Shown here: positions 1-9,579 of the stretch, in pieces
Numbering within the stretch: position 1 is the stretch's first letter
How the letters are laid out: each line of letters begins with the position of its first letter
NCBI GenBank assembly: GCA_013112575.1
Contig: JABFGG010000019.1
Coordinates: 1-64,000 of the forward strand
Length of the DNA: 64,000 bases
Reading direction: 5' to 3'
DNA from: Chloroflexota bacterium
GTDB lineage: Bacteria; Chloroflexota; Anaerolineae; Anaerolineales; UBA11579
The notes under the pieces: generated by a model
Told to the model about the DNA's origin: nothing
Databases searched by the model: none
What the model saw: only the letters and a program-made list of their open reading frames with translations
Program-made: the position numbers and the translations under genes

Positions 1-128
1 CAGGAGACAATGTGAACCTGGATGTGGAGTTGATCATGCCGGTGGCGATGGAGCAGGGCTCGAAGTTTGCCATCCGAGAAGGTGGCCTGACCGTGGGCGC
101 TGGCGTCATCACCGATATCCTGGACTAG
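1..128 (+). CDS. tuf: Elongation factor Tu, C-terminal end (partial)
   Basis: The reading frame opens at base 3 and gives the last 41 residues of EF-Tu, the GTPase that delivers aminoacyl-tRNA to the ribosome. The stretch [12 protein letters not shown] followed by FAIREGG and TVGAG is the signature of domain III. The start lies outside the window. The gene is 18 bp upstream of rpsJ on the same strand, the usual str-to-S10 junction. Confidence 0.96.
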   Translation, partial: GDNVNLDVELIMPVAMEQGSKFAIREGGLTVGAGVITDILD

Positions 129-146
129 GTTGAAATAAGGAAGACG

Positions 147-464
147 ATGGCTGCTACTGTCAAACAGAAAATACGTATTCGTCTGAAGGCATACGACCAT
201 CGTGTGCTAGACCAGTCCGCAAAACGAATTGTTGAAACTGCGGAGCGGACTGGCGCACGAGTTGTCGGGCCTGTACCATTGCCGACAAAACGAGAACGCT
301 TTACCGTGCGACGTTCCACTTTTATTGATAAGGACTCGCACGAGCACTTTGAAATTCGCACGCATAATCGCTTGATCGACGTGCTGGACCCGGACTCAAA
401 GACCATTGATATGCTGATGCGTCTGAATCTACCGGCTGGCGTGGATATCGAGATTAAGATCTAG
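147..464 (+). CDS. rpsJ: 30S ribosomal protein S10
   Basis: 105 residues, normal family length. S10 is part of the 30S head and also the NusE antitermination factor. The N-terminal [12 protein letters not shown] and the block [14 protein letters not shown] are family signatures. ATG at 147 has an AAGGAAGA ribosome binding site at 137-144. It starts the S10 block directly after tuf, and a 167-bp gap separates it from rplC. Confidence 0.98.
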   Translation: MAATVKQKIRIRLKAYDHRVLDQSAKRIVETAERTGARVVGPVPLPTKRERFTVRRSTFIDKDSHEHFEIRTHNRLIDVLDPDSKTIDMLMRLNLPAGVDIEIKI

Positions 465-631
465 TACGAGTACGCACGCAAAAACGCGTACATAAAAGGT
501 GGCGCAAGAACCTGTTTATTCGGAAGCCCGAGACGTTTTCGATAAACAAGTTGACTGCGGTGCTTTGGGATGATGCAACCATGCCCTGGTTGACAGTCCC
601 TTATCTTTAGTAACACAGGAGTACAACTGAG
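465..631 (+). other. rpsJ-rplC intergenic leader, 167 bp
   Basis: This is the longest gap inside the ribosomal cluster. It holds a short inverted repeat (GTACGC at 470-475, GCGTAC at 486-491) and a TTGACA at 590-595 that lacks a convincing -10 at normal spacing. An AGGAG at 617-621 serves rplC. It could be a regulatory leader for L3-L4, but no known leader family is recognised. Confidence 0.35.
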
Positions 632-1261
632 ATGTTTAAAGGGCTATTAGGTAAGAAAATCGGCATGACCCAGATTTTCGATGAAGACGGTGTGGTTGTT
701 CCTATCACACTCATCGAAGCTGGGCCTTGCTATGTTACGCAGGTGCGTAATCCTGAGAAAGATGGTTATAGCGCCATCCAGGTTGGTTTTAGTGAAACAA
801 AACCCAAGCATCTGACAGGCGGCCAGCTTGGCCACTTGAAGCGCACCGATGCACCGCCATTGCGCTATCTGCGCGAATTTCGTGTCAAAGACACAGAATT
901 AAAAGCAGGCGACAAGCTCACCGTAGAAGCTTTTGAGATTGGTGATGCTGTGGATGTCGTTGGTACCAGCAAAGGTAAAGGATTTGCCGGTGCAGTCAAA
1001 CGACATGGTTTCAGTGGTGGCCCCAAGACTCACGGTCAATCAGACCGCCAACGCGCGGTCGGCTCGATCGGCGCTACATCTACACCTGGGCGTGTGTTCA
1101 AAGGGATGCGCGGCCCTGGACGTATGGGCAATGAACGTGTCTCTGTCCAGAACCTAAAAGTCGCTTTGGTCGACACTGAGCGAAACCTGATCGGGATCCG
1201 TGGCGGTGTGCCCGGTTCCAAAGGTGGCCTGGTGATCATCAAGGAGGCGCGCAAGAACTAG
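632..1261 (+). CDS. rplC: 50S ribosomal protein L3
   Basis: 209 residues, usual length. L3 binds 23S rRNA near the peptidyl transferase centre. MFKGLLGKKIGMTQIF at the N-terminus, the loop KGFAGAVKRHGFSGGPKTHG and the block GRVFKGMRGPGRMG are diagnostic. ATG is preceded by AGGAG about 10 nt upstream. Confidence 0.98.
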   Translation: MFKGLLGKKIGMTQIFDEDGVVVPITLIEAGPCYVTQVRNPEKDGYSAIQVGFSETKPKHLTGGQLGHLKRTDAPPLRYLREFRVKDTELKAGDKLTVEAFEIGDAVDVVGTSKGKGFAGAVKRHGFSGGPKTHGQSDRQRAVGSIGATSTPGRVFKGMRGPGRMGNERVSVQNLKVALVDTERNLIGIRGGVPGSKGGLVIIKEARKN

Positions 1262-1298
1262 TGCTGTAATGGCACTCTTGCGTACGGAGTAATTGATC

Positions 1299-1931
1299 AT
1301 GAAAGTTGACGTTTATACATTGGAAGGGGCCAAGGCCAGCCAGCAGGCTGATCTGCCCACCAAAATATTTGAAGCACCGGTTAATGTGGACTTGATGCAC
1401 CAGGCTTACGTGCGCCAGATGGCCAATGGCCGTGCCGGTACACATAAGACCAAAACCCGCAGTGAAGTACGCGGTGGTGGTCGCAAACCCTGGCGACAGA
1501 AGGGAACCGGTCGAGCCCGTCAGGGGTCAACCCGCTCTCCCCAGTGGGTTGGTGGCGGCAGGGTACACACGCCTCGCCCGCGCGACTATAGCAAGGACAT
1601 GCCCAAGAAAATGCGCCGTGCAGCTTTGCGATCCGCATTATCTGTAAAAGCTGCTGAAGAAGGCATTTTGGTAGTTGATGAAATCAAACTGGCAGAGCCC
1701 AAGACCAAGGCCATGTCTGCTGCGCTGGAAAAACTGGCAGGTGATGCCACTGTGCTGATCCTTACCGCTGGTGAAGGCGAAGATGATGCCAATACTGTGC
1801 GTTCCGCTCGCAACCTGGCTTCGGCAAAGACATTAAATTCGAAATACCTCAACGTCCGTGATCTGCTGGGCTACGACAAAGTCGTTGTGTCCCTGAAATC
1901 ACTGGATTTGATTGAAGGCTACTTAGGGTAA
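1299..1931 (+). CDS. rplD: 50S ribosomal protein L4
   Basis: 210 residues from ATG 1299 (MKVDVYTLEG). A TTG in frame at 1293 lies too close to the GGAG at about 1286-1289, so ATG 1299 is preferred. The arginine- and glycine-rich loop (VRGGGRKPWRQKGTGRARQG) that lines the exit tunnel is present. In many bacteria L4 also represses its own operon; no leader structure shows that here. Confidence 0.97.
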   Translation: MKVDVYTLEGAKASQQADLPTKIFEAPVNVDLMHQAYVRQMANGRAGTHKTKTRSEVRGGGRKPWRQKGTGRARQGSTRSPQWVGGGRVHTPRPRDYSKDMPKKMRRAALRSALSVKAAEEGILVVDEIKLAEPKTKAMSAALEKLAGDATVLILTAGEGEDDANTVRSARNLASAKTLNSKYLNVRDLLGYDKVVVSLKSLDLIEGYLG

Positions 1932-1945
1932 GCAGGAGAGACGAA

Positions 1946-2248
1946 ATGACAAGCATTTACGACGTACTGCGCCGCCCGATCATTACAGAAAAATCGAACT
2001 ATCAGACCACGGCGCTAAATCAGGTGGTGTTCGAAGTAGCCAAAACTGCTACAAAAGCCAGTGTAAAAGATGCCGTTGAGTTCGTTTTCGACGTAACCGT
2101 TGAACGTGTCAATGTTATCAACGTGCCCGCCAAACGCAGCCGCAGAGCACAAAGTGGCCGCACAGCGGTACGTAAGGCTGGTTACAAGAAAGCAATCGTG
2201 ACCCTGGCAGCAGGCGACACCATCGACGTATTTGAAGGCGTAAGCTAA
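1946..2248 (+). CDS. rplW: 50S ribosomal protein L23
   Basis: 100 residues. L23 sits at the tunnel exit and docks trigger factor and SRP. The N-terminal [14 protein letters not shown] is the family signature. AGGAG lies at 1934-1938. The stop codon shares one base with the rplB start (TAATG), implying translational coupling. Confidence 0.97.
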   Translation: MTSIYDVLRRPIITEKSNYQTTALNQVVFEVAKTATKASVKDAVEFVFDVTVERVNVINVPAKRSRRAQSGRTAVRKAGYKKAIVTLAAGDTIDVFEGVS

Positions 2249-3090
2249 TGGCTGTAAAGAAATATAAACCGACAACTCCCGGCCGCCGGGACATGACCAG
2301 CTATACCTTTGATGAAATCACAAAGGATAAGCCGGAACGCTCGCTGACCAAGTCAAAGACTAAACGTGCTGGTCGCAATAATGCTGGTCGCATAACTGTT
2401 CGCCATCGTGGTGGTGGTAGCAAGCGTAAGTATCGCCAGATCGATTTCAAACGCGACAAGCATGATGTGCCCGCCAAAGTTGCCGCGATCGAATATGATC
2501 CCAACCGCACGGCCCGTCTGGCTTTGCTGCACTATGCCGATGGTGAGAAGCGTTATATTTTGGCAACCACTGAACTCAAAGTGGGCGATACGGTCGTGTC
2601 GGGCGAAAAGGCCGACATCCGTTCTGGCAACAGCATGCCGATTTCTAACATCCCGACCGGCACCATGATTCACAACATTGAGTTGAAAGAAGGCCGTGGC
2701 GGTCAGATTGTACGCTCAGCTGGCAGTTCTGCTCAGTTGGTAGCTAAAGAAGGCGATTATGCGCAGATCCGCTTGCCTTCTGGTGAAGTTCGCCTGGTTC
2801 GCCAAGTGTGCTATGCCACTATCGGCCAGATCGGCAATGTGGAACATAGCAATATTAAATTGGGCAAAGCAGGCCGCAAGCGCAACAAAGGCATTCGCCC
2901 CACCGTCCGCGGTTCGGCGATGTCCCCACGTGACCATCCGCATGGTGGTGGTGAAGGCCGTTCGGGTATCGGTATGCCCAGCCCGAAGAGCCCCTGGGGT
3001 AAGCCCACGCTCGGTAAGAAGACTCGCCGCAATAAACAAACTAGTAAGTACATTGTACGCCGCCGTCGCACCGGCAAGCGCCGCCGCTAG
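2248..3090 (+). CDS. rplB: 50S ribosomal protein L2
   Basis: 280 residues, full length. L2 is needed for subunit joining and peptidyl transfer. Signatures are [11 protein letters not shown] at the N-terminus and the C-terminal [19 protein letters not shown], which contains the conserved histidine loop near the active site, followed by a basic tail. Confidence 0.98.
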   Translation: MAVKKYKPTTPGRRDMTSYTFDEITKDKPERSLTKSKTKRAGRNNAGRITVRHRGGGSKRKYRQIDFKRDKHDVPAKVAAIEYDPNRTARLALLHYADGEKRYILATTELKVGDTVVSGEKADIRSGNSMPISNIPTGTMIHNIELKEGRGGQIVRSAGSSAQLVAKEGDYAQIRLPSGEVRLVRQVCYATIGQIGNVEHSNIKLGKAGRKRNKGIRPTVRGSAMSPRDHPHGGGEGRSGIGMPSPKSPWGKPTLGKKTRRNKQTSKYIVRRRRTGKRRR

Positions 3091-3122
3091 GCCGTACATT
3101 CGGTAGAACCTGGAGACGTTTT

Positions 3123-3398
3123 ATGGGACGCTCACTGAAAAAAGGGCCATTCGTAAGCCCGAAACTGCTTCGCAAAGTGGAGCAGATGAACGAAAAAAAT
3201 GAAAAGAAAGTGATTCGCACCTGGAGTCGCGCCAGCCAGATATTCCCCCAAATGGTTGGACACACGATCGCCGTGCATGATGGTCGCCGGCACGTGCCCA
3301 TTTACATCACGGAGAATATGGTCGGTCACCGTCTGGGTGAATTTGCCCCGACACGCACCTTCCGCGGTCACATTCAAGAGAAAAAGGTGCGAGGCTAA
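3123..3398 (+). CDS. rpsS: 30S ribosomal protein S19
   Basis: 91 residues. S19 forms a complex with S13 in the 30S head. [11 protein letters not shown] and the C-terminal [12 protein letters not shown] are diagnostic. It lies 32 bp after rplB and 3 bp before rplV. Confidence 0.98.
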   Translation: MGRSLKKGPFVSPKLLRKVEQMNEKNEKKVIRTWSRASQIFPQMVGHTIAVHDGRRHVPIYITENMVGHRLGEFAPTRTFRGHIQEKKVRG

Positions 3399-3401
3399 AA
3401 C

Positions 3402-3749
3402 ATGGCTACACAAGGTTATCGCGCCGTAGCTAAAAACATTCCCATCTCTGCACAAAAAGTGCGTTTGGTGGTTGACCTGGTGCGCGGCAAAGACGTACAA
3501 GAAGCCATGGACATGCTTGATTTCGTCACTAAACGTGGTGCGGAACCCGTTTCCAAGCTGCTGCGTTCTGCCATGATCAATGCTGAGGAGAACCATGCAG
3601 TTTCGCGAAACGATCTAATGATCAGTGAAATTTTTGCAGATGAGGCTCGCACACGTAAATGGCGCCGTTTTGGTGCACGTGGGCGATTTAAACCCTGGTT
3701 GCGCCGCTCTTCGCACATCACTGTTGTGTTGCGTGAGAAGGGTAACTAG
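3402..3749 (+). CDS. rplV: 50S ribosomal protein L22
   Basis: 115 residues. Part of the tunnel wall, and the beta-hairpin is the macrolide-resistance site in other bacteria. SAQKVRLVVDLVRGK and RRFGARGRFKPWLRRSSHITVVL fit the family. The start is 3 bp after the rpsS stop. Confidence 0.98.
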   Translation: MATQGYRAVAKNIPISAQKVRLVVDLVRGKDVQEAMDMLDFVTKRGAEPVSKLLRSAMINAEENHAVSRNDLMISEIFADEARTRKWRRFGARGRFKPWLRRSSHITVVLREKGN

Positions 3750-3768
3750 GAAAGGTTAGGAATTATTT

Positions 3769-4446
3769 ATGGGTCGTAAAGTACATCCCGTTGGCTTCCG
3801 TCTCAAGATCAATAAGACCTGGGACAGCCGCTGGTACGCAGAAGACGATAACTATGTAGACCGCTTGCATCAGGACATTGCTGTCCGTGAATTGATCCGC
3901 AAGATGGCTCCCCGTGCTGGCGTGTCGCGTATCGAAATCGAACGTTTCCCCGGGAACGTGAAGATGTTCGTGCATACATCCAAGCCTGGTGTTTTGATCG
4001 GGCGCAAAGGCGAAAACGTCAAGCTGCTGCGCAAAGAACTGCAGGCGCTGGTTGGTAAGCAGATCGATCTGGAGATCAAAGAGATCAAGGACCCCGACCT
4101 GGATGCTTACTTGGTTGCGCAAAATATCGCCGACCAATTGGTACGCCGTATTGCTTATCGCCGTGCTATGCGCCGTGGTTTGCAACAGGTCATGCGTGCT
4201 GGCGCAGAAGGCGCCAAGATCATTGTTGGTGGTCGCTTAGGTGGCGCTGACATGGCTCGCTCCGTGATGATGCGTGAAGGTCGCGTGCCCTTGCACACAC
4301 TGCGTGCAGATATTGATTTTGCCGTGGCAGAAGCTGTAACGACCTATAGTTCGGTCGGCGTCAAGGTATGGATCTACAAAGGTGAGATCCTGCCCGAATC
4401 CGAGTCTGAACCGGAAGCAACAGAGGGTGTGTACGTCAGCGAGTAA
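3769..4446 (+). CDS. rpsC: 30S ribosomal protein S3
   Basis: 225 residues. It has an N-terminal KH domain (GVLIGRKGENVKLLRKEL) and a C-terminal S3 domain (RRAMRRGLQQVMRAGAEGAK). S3 lines the mRNA entry channel. The C-terminus is short and acidic (about residues 212-225), a mild variant of the usual tail. Confidence 0.98.
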   Translation: MGRKVHPVGFRLKINKTWDSRWYAEDDNYVDRLHQDIAVRELIRKMAPRAGVSRIEIERFPGNVKMFVHTSKPGVLIGRKGENVKLLRKELQALVGKQIDLEIKEIKDPDLDAYLVAQNIADQLVRRIAYRRAMRRGLQQVMRAGAEGAKIIVGGRLGGADMARSVMMREGRVPLHTLRADIDFAVAEAVTTYSSVGVKVWIYKGEILPESESEPEATEGVYVSE

Positions 4447-4476
4447 GCTGAATACCCACTTCTTGAGGACTTTATT

Positions 4477-4905
4477 ATGTTGATGCCAAAACGTGTGAAA
4501 TATCGCAAAACCCAACGTGGCCGTATGCGTGGCAAAGCCAGCCGCGGTGCGGAGCTCCACTTCGGTGAATATGGTTTGCAGGCGCACGCACCCGGTTGGG
4601 TGTCTGCACGGCAGATCGAAGCCGCCCGCCGTGCTATTGTGCGCCATGCCAAACGCCGCGGCAAGGTTTGGATCCGCATTTTCCCGGACAAACCCGTTAC
4701 CCAGCGTGCCGCTGAAACCCGTATGGGTAAAGGCAAAGGCAACGTTGAAGAGTGGGTGGCCGTGGTCAAACCAGGCCGCATCATGTTTGAAGTTGGCGGT
4801 ATGGACGAAGAAACAGCCAAGAGAGCTTTGAGCCTGGCTGCCTATAAATTATCGATCAAGACCAAGATTATTGCTCGTGAAGAAGTTGCTGGAGACCAAT
4901 CATGA
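4477..4905 (+). CDS. rplP: 50S ribosomal protein L16
   Basis: 142 residues. L16 helps position A-site t[18 protein letters not shown] is the standard start, and [20 protein letters not shown] is the conserved loop. The last four bases (ATGA) overlap the rpmC start. Confidence 0.98.
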   Translation: MLMPKRVKYRKTQRGRMRGKASRGAELHFGEYGLQAHAPGWVSARQIEAARRAIVRHAKRRGKVWIRIFPDKPVTQRAAETRMGKGKGNVEEWVAVVKPGRIMFEVGGMDEETAKRALSLAAYKLSIKTKIIAREEVAGDQS

Positions 4906-5120
4906 AAGCCGATGAAATCCGCGACATGAGCATCGAAAAAATCGATGAAGAGATAGACGACGTGCGTGAAGAACTCATGCGTTTGCGCTTCCAACGCGCC
5001 ACGGGTGAATTGACTGACCATACGCGTCTGCGCTTTACACGCCGCAAGATCGCTCGCCTGATAACTATTCGTCAGGAGCTAGAGGTAGAAGAAGCGGCTA
5101 TAGAAGGTGAAGAAGCATGA
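4902..5120 (+). CDS. rpmC: 50S ribosomal protein L29
   Basis: 72 residues, a two-helix protein at the tunnel exit. [24 protein letters not shown] and [10 protein letters not shown] fit L29. It overlaps rplP by ATGA and is itself overlapped by rpsQ by 4 nt, so all three are probably translationally coupled. Confidence 0.97.
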   Translation: MKADEIRDMSIEKIDEEIDDVREELMRLRFQRATGELTDHTRLRFTRRKIARLITIRQELEVEEAAIEGEEA

Positions 5121-5515
5121 AAAACGAACGTCGAAGACTAACAGGCGTAGTGACCAGCGACAAGATGCAAAAGACGGTCACAGTCGAATTGTCACGAGCA
5201 TATCGTCACCCGCTTTACGGCAAAGTCGTAAAAAGTGCCAAGCGTGTGAAAGCACACGATGAACAAGGTGCGCAACTGGGCGATACAGTATTGATAGTGG
5301 AGAGCCAACCGCTTTCCAAAACAAAGCGCTGGGTCGTCCAGGAGATCGTCAACCGCGACGAGCAGGCTGCGGACGCAGAAGCATTTGCCGCTGAAGGTGA
5401 GGCACTCGGACAGTTGGATCGCGTCGAAGACGAAGAGGCCGAAGAAGAAGCTGAAGAAACTGTCGAAGAAGCAGAAGCTGCGGATGGCGACGAAGAAGCG
5501 GAGTCAGAAGAATGA
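5117..5515 (+). CDS. rpsQ: 30S ribosomal protein S17 with long acidic C-terminal tail
   Basis: 132 residues, whereas S17 is usually about 80-90. Residues 1-82 are the normal OB-fold ([40 protein letters not shown]). Residues 83-132 form an extra tail in which about 24 of 50 residues are Asp or Glu and only one is basic. The tail is in frame right up to the ATGA overlap with rplN, so it is not a frameshift artefact unless the assembly is wrong. Its function is unknown; it may extend from the 30S body or bind a basic partner. Confidence 0.95.
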   Translation: MKNERRRLTGVVTSDKMQKTVTVELSRAYRHPLYGKVVKSAKRVKAHDEQGAQLGDTVLIVESQPLSKTKRWVVQEIVNRDEQAADAEAFAAEGEALGQLDRVEDEEAEEEAEETVEEAEAADGDEEAESEE

Positions 5516-5883
5516 TCCAGCAAGAATCCCGTTTGAAAGTTGCCGATAATACCGGTGCACGTGAGTTGCTGGTCATCAAAGTGCTTGGCGGCTCCCGCAA
5601 GAAGTATGGTCGTGTAGGTGACATCATTGTCGGCACAGTAAAGACAGCTACTCCGCAGGGAACTGTAAAAAAGAGTGAAGTCGTGCGTGCGGTGATCGTA
5701 CGCACCAGCAAAGAATGGCGACGCGATGATGGCTCGTACATCCGCTTCGATGACAATGCCGCTGTGATCCTTGAGGCTGAGAGTCAGAATCCGCGCGGAA
5801 CCCGTATTTTTGGGCCAGTGGCACGCGAATTGCGCGATGTAGGCTATATGCGCATCGTATCTTTAGCGCCGGAGGTTCTCTAG
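5512..5883 (+). CDS. rplN: 50S ribosomal protein L14
   Basis: 123 residues. L14 forms part of the intersubunit bridge with 16S helix 44. [16 protein letters not shown] and [10 protein letters not shown] are the family signatures. It overlaps rpsQ by ATGA. Confidence 0.98.
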   Translation: MIQQESRLKVADNTGARELLVIKVLGGSRKKYGRVGDIIVGTVKTATPQGTVKKSEVVRAVIVRTSKEWRRDDGSYIRFDDNAAVILEAESQNPRGTRIFGPVARELRDVGYMRIVSLAPEVL

Positions 5884-5904
5884 CCGAATGCGGCAGGAGA
5901 GTTG

Positions 5905-6243
5905 ATGATGAAGAAGACCAAAATAAAACGCGGTGACACAGTAGAGATACTCACCGGAAAACGTGAAGACAAAGGCAAGCGCGCTGAGGTTATCAAAGTG
6001 ATTCCTCAGGATGGCAGGATCGTGGTGCAGGGCATCAATATCCGTAAGAAGCATCAGTCCCAGGTGCAGACGCAGGGTAAGCAGATGAACCCTGGCATCA
6101 TCGAATTGGAAGGCTCTATGGACATTTCCAACGTGATGGTTGTTTGCCCCAGTTGCAATGAGGCCAGCCGCCTGGGTATCCGCCGCGACGCCGAAGGTTA
6201 CGCTCACCGCTTCTGTAAGAAGTGCGACAGCGAACTGGATTAG
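5905..6243 (+). CDS. rplX: 50S ribosomal protein L24, four-cysteine type
   Basis: 112 residues from ATG 5905 (ATG 5908 is equally possible; AGGAG is at 5895-5899). The N-terminal KOW motif ([20 protein letters not shown]) initiates 50S assembly. The C-terminal third carries CPSC and, 20-odd residues later, CKKC, a likely zinc ribbon found in the C+ form of L24. Confidence 0.96.
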   Translation: MMKKTKIKRGDTVEILTGKREDKGKRAEVIKVIPQDGRIVVQGINIRKKHQSQVQTQGKQMNPGIIELEGSMDISNVMVVCPSCNEASRLGIRRDAEGYAHRFCKKCDSELD

Positions 6244-6256
6244 GCAGGAGTTATCA

Positions 6257-6802
6257 ATGGCACATTATTTAAAAGAACGATATCAAGAAGAGATCGTGCC
6301 GGCGCTGCAAAAATCGCTGGATCTCCAGAATGTGATGAAAGTTCCGCGTCTGGAAAAAATTGCTATCAATATTGGCCTGGGCGAAGCCCTAGACAATCCC
6401 AAGGCAGTTGACGCAGCCGTGGAAGATTTGACCACGATGGCCGGACAGCGCCCAGTAGTAACAAAATCACGCAAGAACATCGCCAACTTCAAGTTGCGCG
6501 AAGGTCGAGCGATTGGCGCAAAAGTCACCCTGCGTGGCGAACGCATGTGGTCTTTCTTTGATCGCCTGATGAACGTGGCTTTGCCACGAGTGCGTGACTT
6601 CCGTGGCATCTCGCCCAACTCCTTTGATGGGCGTGGTAATTACACATTGGGACTGACCGAACAACTGGTGTTCCCAGAGATCGACTACGATCAAATCGAT
6701 AAAGTGCGCGGTTTTGAAGTCACTATTGTGACCAGCGCTCAAGACGACGAAGCAGGGCGAGCATTGCTCAAGTTGTTGGGCATGCCCTTCCGAGAAGGAT
6801 AA
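6257..6802 (+). CDS. rplE: 50S ribosomal protein L5
   Basis: 181 residues from ATG 6257, with GCAGGAG 7 nt upstream. The frame stays open further upstream, but that part overlaps rplX and lacks family similarity. L5 binds 5S r[40 protein letters not shown] and the C-terminal [19 protein letters not shown] are diagnostic. Confidence 0.97.
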   Translation: MAHYLKERYQEEIVPALQKSLDLQNVMKVPRLEKIAINIGLGEALDNPKAVDAAVEDLTTMAGQRPVVTKSRKNIANFKLREGRAIGAKVTLRGERMWSFFDRLMNVALPRVRDFRGISPNSFDGRGNYTLGLTEQLVFPEIDYDQIDKVRGFEVTIVTSAQDDEAGRALLKLLGMPFREG

Positions 6803-6806
6803 AAGT

Positions 6807-6989
6807 ATGGCGAAGAAATCAATGGTTGTGCGGGAAACCCGCCGCAAATATCCCACCCGGGTACGCAATCGCTGCAAGCAGTGTGGCCGTCCACGCGGTT
6901 ATATCCGCCGGTTTGGCCTATGCCGCATTTGTTTCCGAGAACTGGCGCTCAAGGGCCAGTTACCCGGTGTTGTGAAGTCTTCGTGGTAG
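6807..6989 (+). CDS. rpsN: 30S ribosomal protein S14, zinc-binding type Z
   Basis: 60 residues, the short zinc form. The two pairs CKQC and CRIC hold one Zn2+. The stretch [20 protein letters not shown] is typical. It begins 4 bp after rplE. A zinc-independent paralogue is not seen in this window. Confidence 0.97.
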   Translation: MAKKSMVVRETRRKYPTRVRNRCKQCGRPRGYIRRFGLCRICFRELALKGQLPGVVKSSW

Positions 6990-7005
6990 CCGGAGGTATA
7001 TAGCG

Positions 7006-7419
7006 ATGATTATTTCTGATCCGATTGCTGATATGCTGACACGCATCCGTAATGCTAACATGGTGGGCAACACCATGGTGGCCATGCCTAACTCGAAGGT
7101 AAAGGTTGCGATTGCCGAAATCCTCAAACAAGAAGGCTTTGTTGAAGAGTATGAAGTGGCCGAAGATGAGAAGAGTGTGCAGCCTGTTTTGCGCCTGCGC
7201 CTGAAGTATGTGGGCGAGCGCCGCACGCGCAAGCCGGTCATCTCTGGCCTGGAGCGCATCAGTCGCCCTGGCCGCCGCGTATATGCCAAACGCAAAGATA
7301 TCCCCTGGGTACTTTCCGGTTTAGGTGTGGCTATTATGTCAACCCCTAAGGGTGTCATGACCGGACGCCGTGCACGCCAACTGGGTGTTGGTGGTGAAGT
7401 ACTCTGCAAAGTTTGGTAA
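7006..7419 (+). CDS. rpsH: 30S ribosomal protein S8
   Basis: 137 residues. Binds the central domain of 16S r[17 protein letters not shown] at the N-terminus and [25 protein letters not shown] near the end are diagnostic. A GGAGGT lies 8-9 nt before ATG 7006. In enterobacteria S8 represses the spc operon; no such site was identified here. Confidence 0.97.
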   Translation: MIISDPIADMLTRIRNANMVGNTMVAMPNSKVKVAIAEILKQEGFVEEYEVAEDEKSVQPVLRLRLKYVGERRTRKPVISGLERISRPGRRVYAKRKDIPWVLSGLGVAIMSTPKGVMTGRRARQLGVGGEVLCKVW

Positions 7420-7443
7420 GGCTGCCAAAGGAGAACTGGAATT

Positions 7444-7989
7444 ATGTCTCGTGTAGGTAAGATGCCGGTAGAAATACCTTCTGGTGTTGAAGTGAAGGTC
7501 AATGGCACCCAGGTAAGTGTCAAAGGCCCTAAAGGACAATTGGAACACACTTTCCCGGAAGTCGTTGGGATTGCCATTGAAGATGGCAGTGTGAACGTGA
7601 CCCGTGAATCAGATGACAAATTCGTGCGTTCCATGCACGGAACTGCCCGTGCTGTCATCAGTAATATGGTTGTTGGTGTGAGTGAAGGCTTCTTCAAAGA
7701 ACTCGAGATCCAGGGTGTGGGTTACCGTGCTGAATTGCAAGGCAAAAACCTGATCCTGAATGTTGGTTTTTCTCACCCGGTCGAATTCGTGCCACCCGAG
7801 GGCATTAGTTTTGAAGTCGAAGGCCGCAATGACCAGATCAAGGTTTTGGGTTATGACAAACAAGCTGTAGGCCAATTGGCAGCAGAGATTCGCAATACGC
7901 GTCCGCCGGAACCTTACAAGGGTAAAGGCATCCGTTACAAAGGCGAATACGTCCGCCGTAAAGCTGGTAAGGCCGGCAAGGCGATATAG
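7444..7989 (+). CDS. rplF: 50S ribosomal protein L6
   Basis: 181 residues with two L6 domains. SRVGKMPVEIPSGVEV at the N-terminus and the C-terminal RPPEPYKGKGIRYKGEYV are family signatures. Located near the factor-binding site of the 50S subunit. Confidence 0.98.
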   Translation: MSRVGKMPVEIPSGVEVKVNGTQVSVKGPKGQLEHTFPEVVGIAIEDGSVNVTRESDDKFVRSMHGTARAVISNMVVGVSEGFFKELEIQGVGYRAELQGKNLILNVGFSHPVEFVPPEGISFEVEGRNDQIKVLGYDKQAVGQLAAEIRNTRPPEPYKGKGIRYKGEYVRRKAGKAGKAI

Positions 7990-8004
7990 CAGGAAGTTTG
8001 AATT

Positions 8005-8370
8005 ATGGCAAAAATTAATCGAAATAAAGCCCGACTGCGACGCCACACACGTGTGCGCAAACGATTATCCGGAACCCCGGAAAAACCGCGTCTCAACGTG
8101 TTCCGCAGTTTGAGTGAAATTTACGTGCAGGTCATTGATGACGAAGCCGGTAGCACTTTGGTTGCAGCTTCCAGCGTAGATAAAGACCTGCGTAGCCAGA
8201 TGAAAGGCAAGAATAAAACCGAGCAGGCTCGCGCGGTTGGCGAAGCTATTGCTGAACGTGCCAAGGCACAAGGCGTTTCCACTGTGGTATTTGACCGCGG
8301 CGGATTTCGTTACATGGGTCGCGTCAAAGCGCTGGCAGATGGTGCCCGCGAGGGCGGCCTGGAGTTTTAG
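8005..8370 (+). CDS. rplR: 50S ribosomal protein L18
   Basis: 121 residues. Binds 5S rRNA together with L5. [23 protein letters not shown] and [25 protein letters not shown] are typical. AGGAAG precedes the ATG. Confidence 0.97.
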   Translation: MAKINRNKARLRRHTRVRKRLSGTPEKPRLNVFRSLSEIYVQVIDDEAGSTLVAASSVDKDLRSQMKGKNKTEQARAVGEAIAERAKAQGVSTVVFDRGGFRYMGRVKALADGAREGGLEF

Positions 8371-8379
8371 GAGAACAGC

Positions 8380-8898
8380 ATGGCTGAATTTGAACGCGAA
8401 CTGATCGAACAAACAATAGAAATCGCACGTGTAGCGAAAGTTGTGAAAGGCGGTCGCCGCTTTGCATTCCGTGTCACCGTGGTTGTGGGCGATGGCTCCG
8501 GCTCGGTGGGTATGGGAATCGGCAAAGCCCGCGGTGTGCCTGATGCAATCCGCAAGGCCTCTGACCGTGCCAAGAAGGAAATGAAGCGTATTAACATGTA
8601 CGGCAGCACCATTCCTCATGCCATTGTGGGTGAGGTAGCTGGCGCACGCGTGCTGCTTAAACCAGCCTCTCCCGGTACCGGCGTGATCGCTGGTGGTGGT
8701 GTACGTGCGGTATTGCAGGCTGTCGGTATTCAGGACATCCTTACCAAGTCATTGGGAAGCGCCAACATCTTGAACGTGGTCAAAGCTACGATGAAAGCAT
8801 TGCGCGAGCTCAAGTCGGTTGAAGAACAAGCGGCTATGCGCGGGAAACCTGTTGAAGAGATGTTGCCTTTCTGGGAGCGCAGTAAAGATGGCGGATAA
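8380..8898 (+). CDS. rpsE: 30S ribosomal protein S5
   Basis: 172 residues. It has an N-terminal dsRNA-binding-like domain ([19 protein letters not shown]) and a C-terminal domain ([22 protein letters not shown]). It acts in decoding fidelity. Its last 11 bases overlap rpmD in another frame. Confidence 0.98.
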   Translation: MAEFERELIEQTIEIARVAKVVKGGRRFAFRVTVVVGDGSGSVGMGIGKARGVPDAIRKASDRAKKEMKRINMYGSTIPHAIVGEVAGARVLLKPASPGTGVIAGGGVRAVLQAVGIQDILTKSLGSANILNVVKATMKALRELKSVEEQAAMRGKPVEEMLPFWERSKDGG

Positions 8899-9085
8899 GA
8901 AAGCGACAAAAGCCCTGACCATCACACTGGTAAAAAGCCCCATTGGCTATTCCAAGCGCCAAAAAGGGACTGTTAAAGCCTTAGGCTTACGACGGATCAA
9001 CCATAGTGTGACGCACGATGACACGCCCGTGATCCGCGGGATGATCAACAAAGTAGGCCACCTTGTACAGGTGGAAGAGAACTAG
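8888..9085 (+). CDS. rpmD: 50S ribosomal protein L30
   Basis: 65 residues from ATG 8888, overlapping the end of rpsE by 11 nt. [31 protein letters not shown] is the L30 fold. The frame continues upstream inside rpsE, but the family begins here. Confidence 0.95.
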   Translation: MADKKATKALTITLVKSPIGYSKRQKGTVKALGLRRINHSVTHDDTPVIRGMINKVGHLVQVEEN

Positions 9086-9093
9086 GTTCTATT

Positions 9094-9540
9094 ATGAAGT
9101 TACATGATTTAAAACCCAATGCGGGTAAGCAAAAAAGCCGTACACGTGTAGGCCGCGGTATTTCTGCCGGCAAAGGTAAAACCGCTGGTCGAGGCCAAAA
9201 AGGCCAGGGCGCACGTGCGGGTGGTGGCATGGGGCTGTATCACCAGGGCGGCAACCTGCCGTTCTTCCGCCGACTGCCTTTCAAGCGCGGCTTCAATCCG
9301 CCGAACCGTGTCGTCTATAACGAGATCAACCTCGATCAACTAGAGGCCTTTGCAGCCGATAGCGAGGTGAGTCCCGAAACTCTTGACGAAGCTCGTTTGC
9401 TCCGCGATATCAAGAAGCCTGTTGTGGTGTTGGGGCGCGGTGAAATTAAAGCAGCGCTCAAACTGCGCGTACATCGTGTTAGCAAAGGCGCCCGCGAAAA
9501 GATCGAAGCTGCCGGTGGCAGTGTTGAGTTGATCAAATAA
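9094..9540 (+). CDS. rplO: 50S ribosomal protein L15
   Basis: 148 residues. MKLHDLKPNAGKQKSRTRVGRG and the glycine-rich GKTAGRGQKGQGAR segment identify the extended N-terminal tail of L15. The ribosome binding site is weak (TAGG). It lies upstream of secY, as in the standard spc order. Confidence 0.97.
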   Translation: MKLHDLKPNAGKQKSRTRVGRGISAGKGKTAGRGQKGQGARAGGGMGLYHQGGNLPFFRRLPFKRGFNPPNRVVYNEINLDQLEAFAADSEVSPETLDEARLLRDIKKPVVVLGRGEIKAALKLRVHRVSKGAREKIEAAGGSVELIK

Positions 9541-9579
9541 TTGTTCTTATTGGTATTGGCTTAGATAAGGAGTAATGGC

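Noticed and set aside
551-616. Promoter in front of rplC from TTGACT or TTGACA
   Set aside because: Neither has a fitting -10 at 16-18 bp. The only A/T-rich hexamer is 15 bp away and poor.
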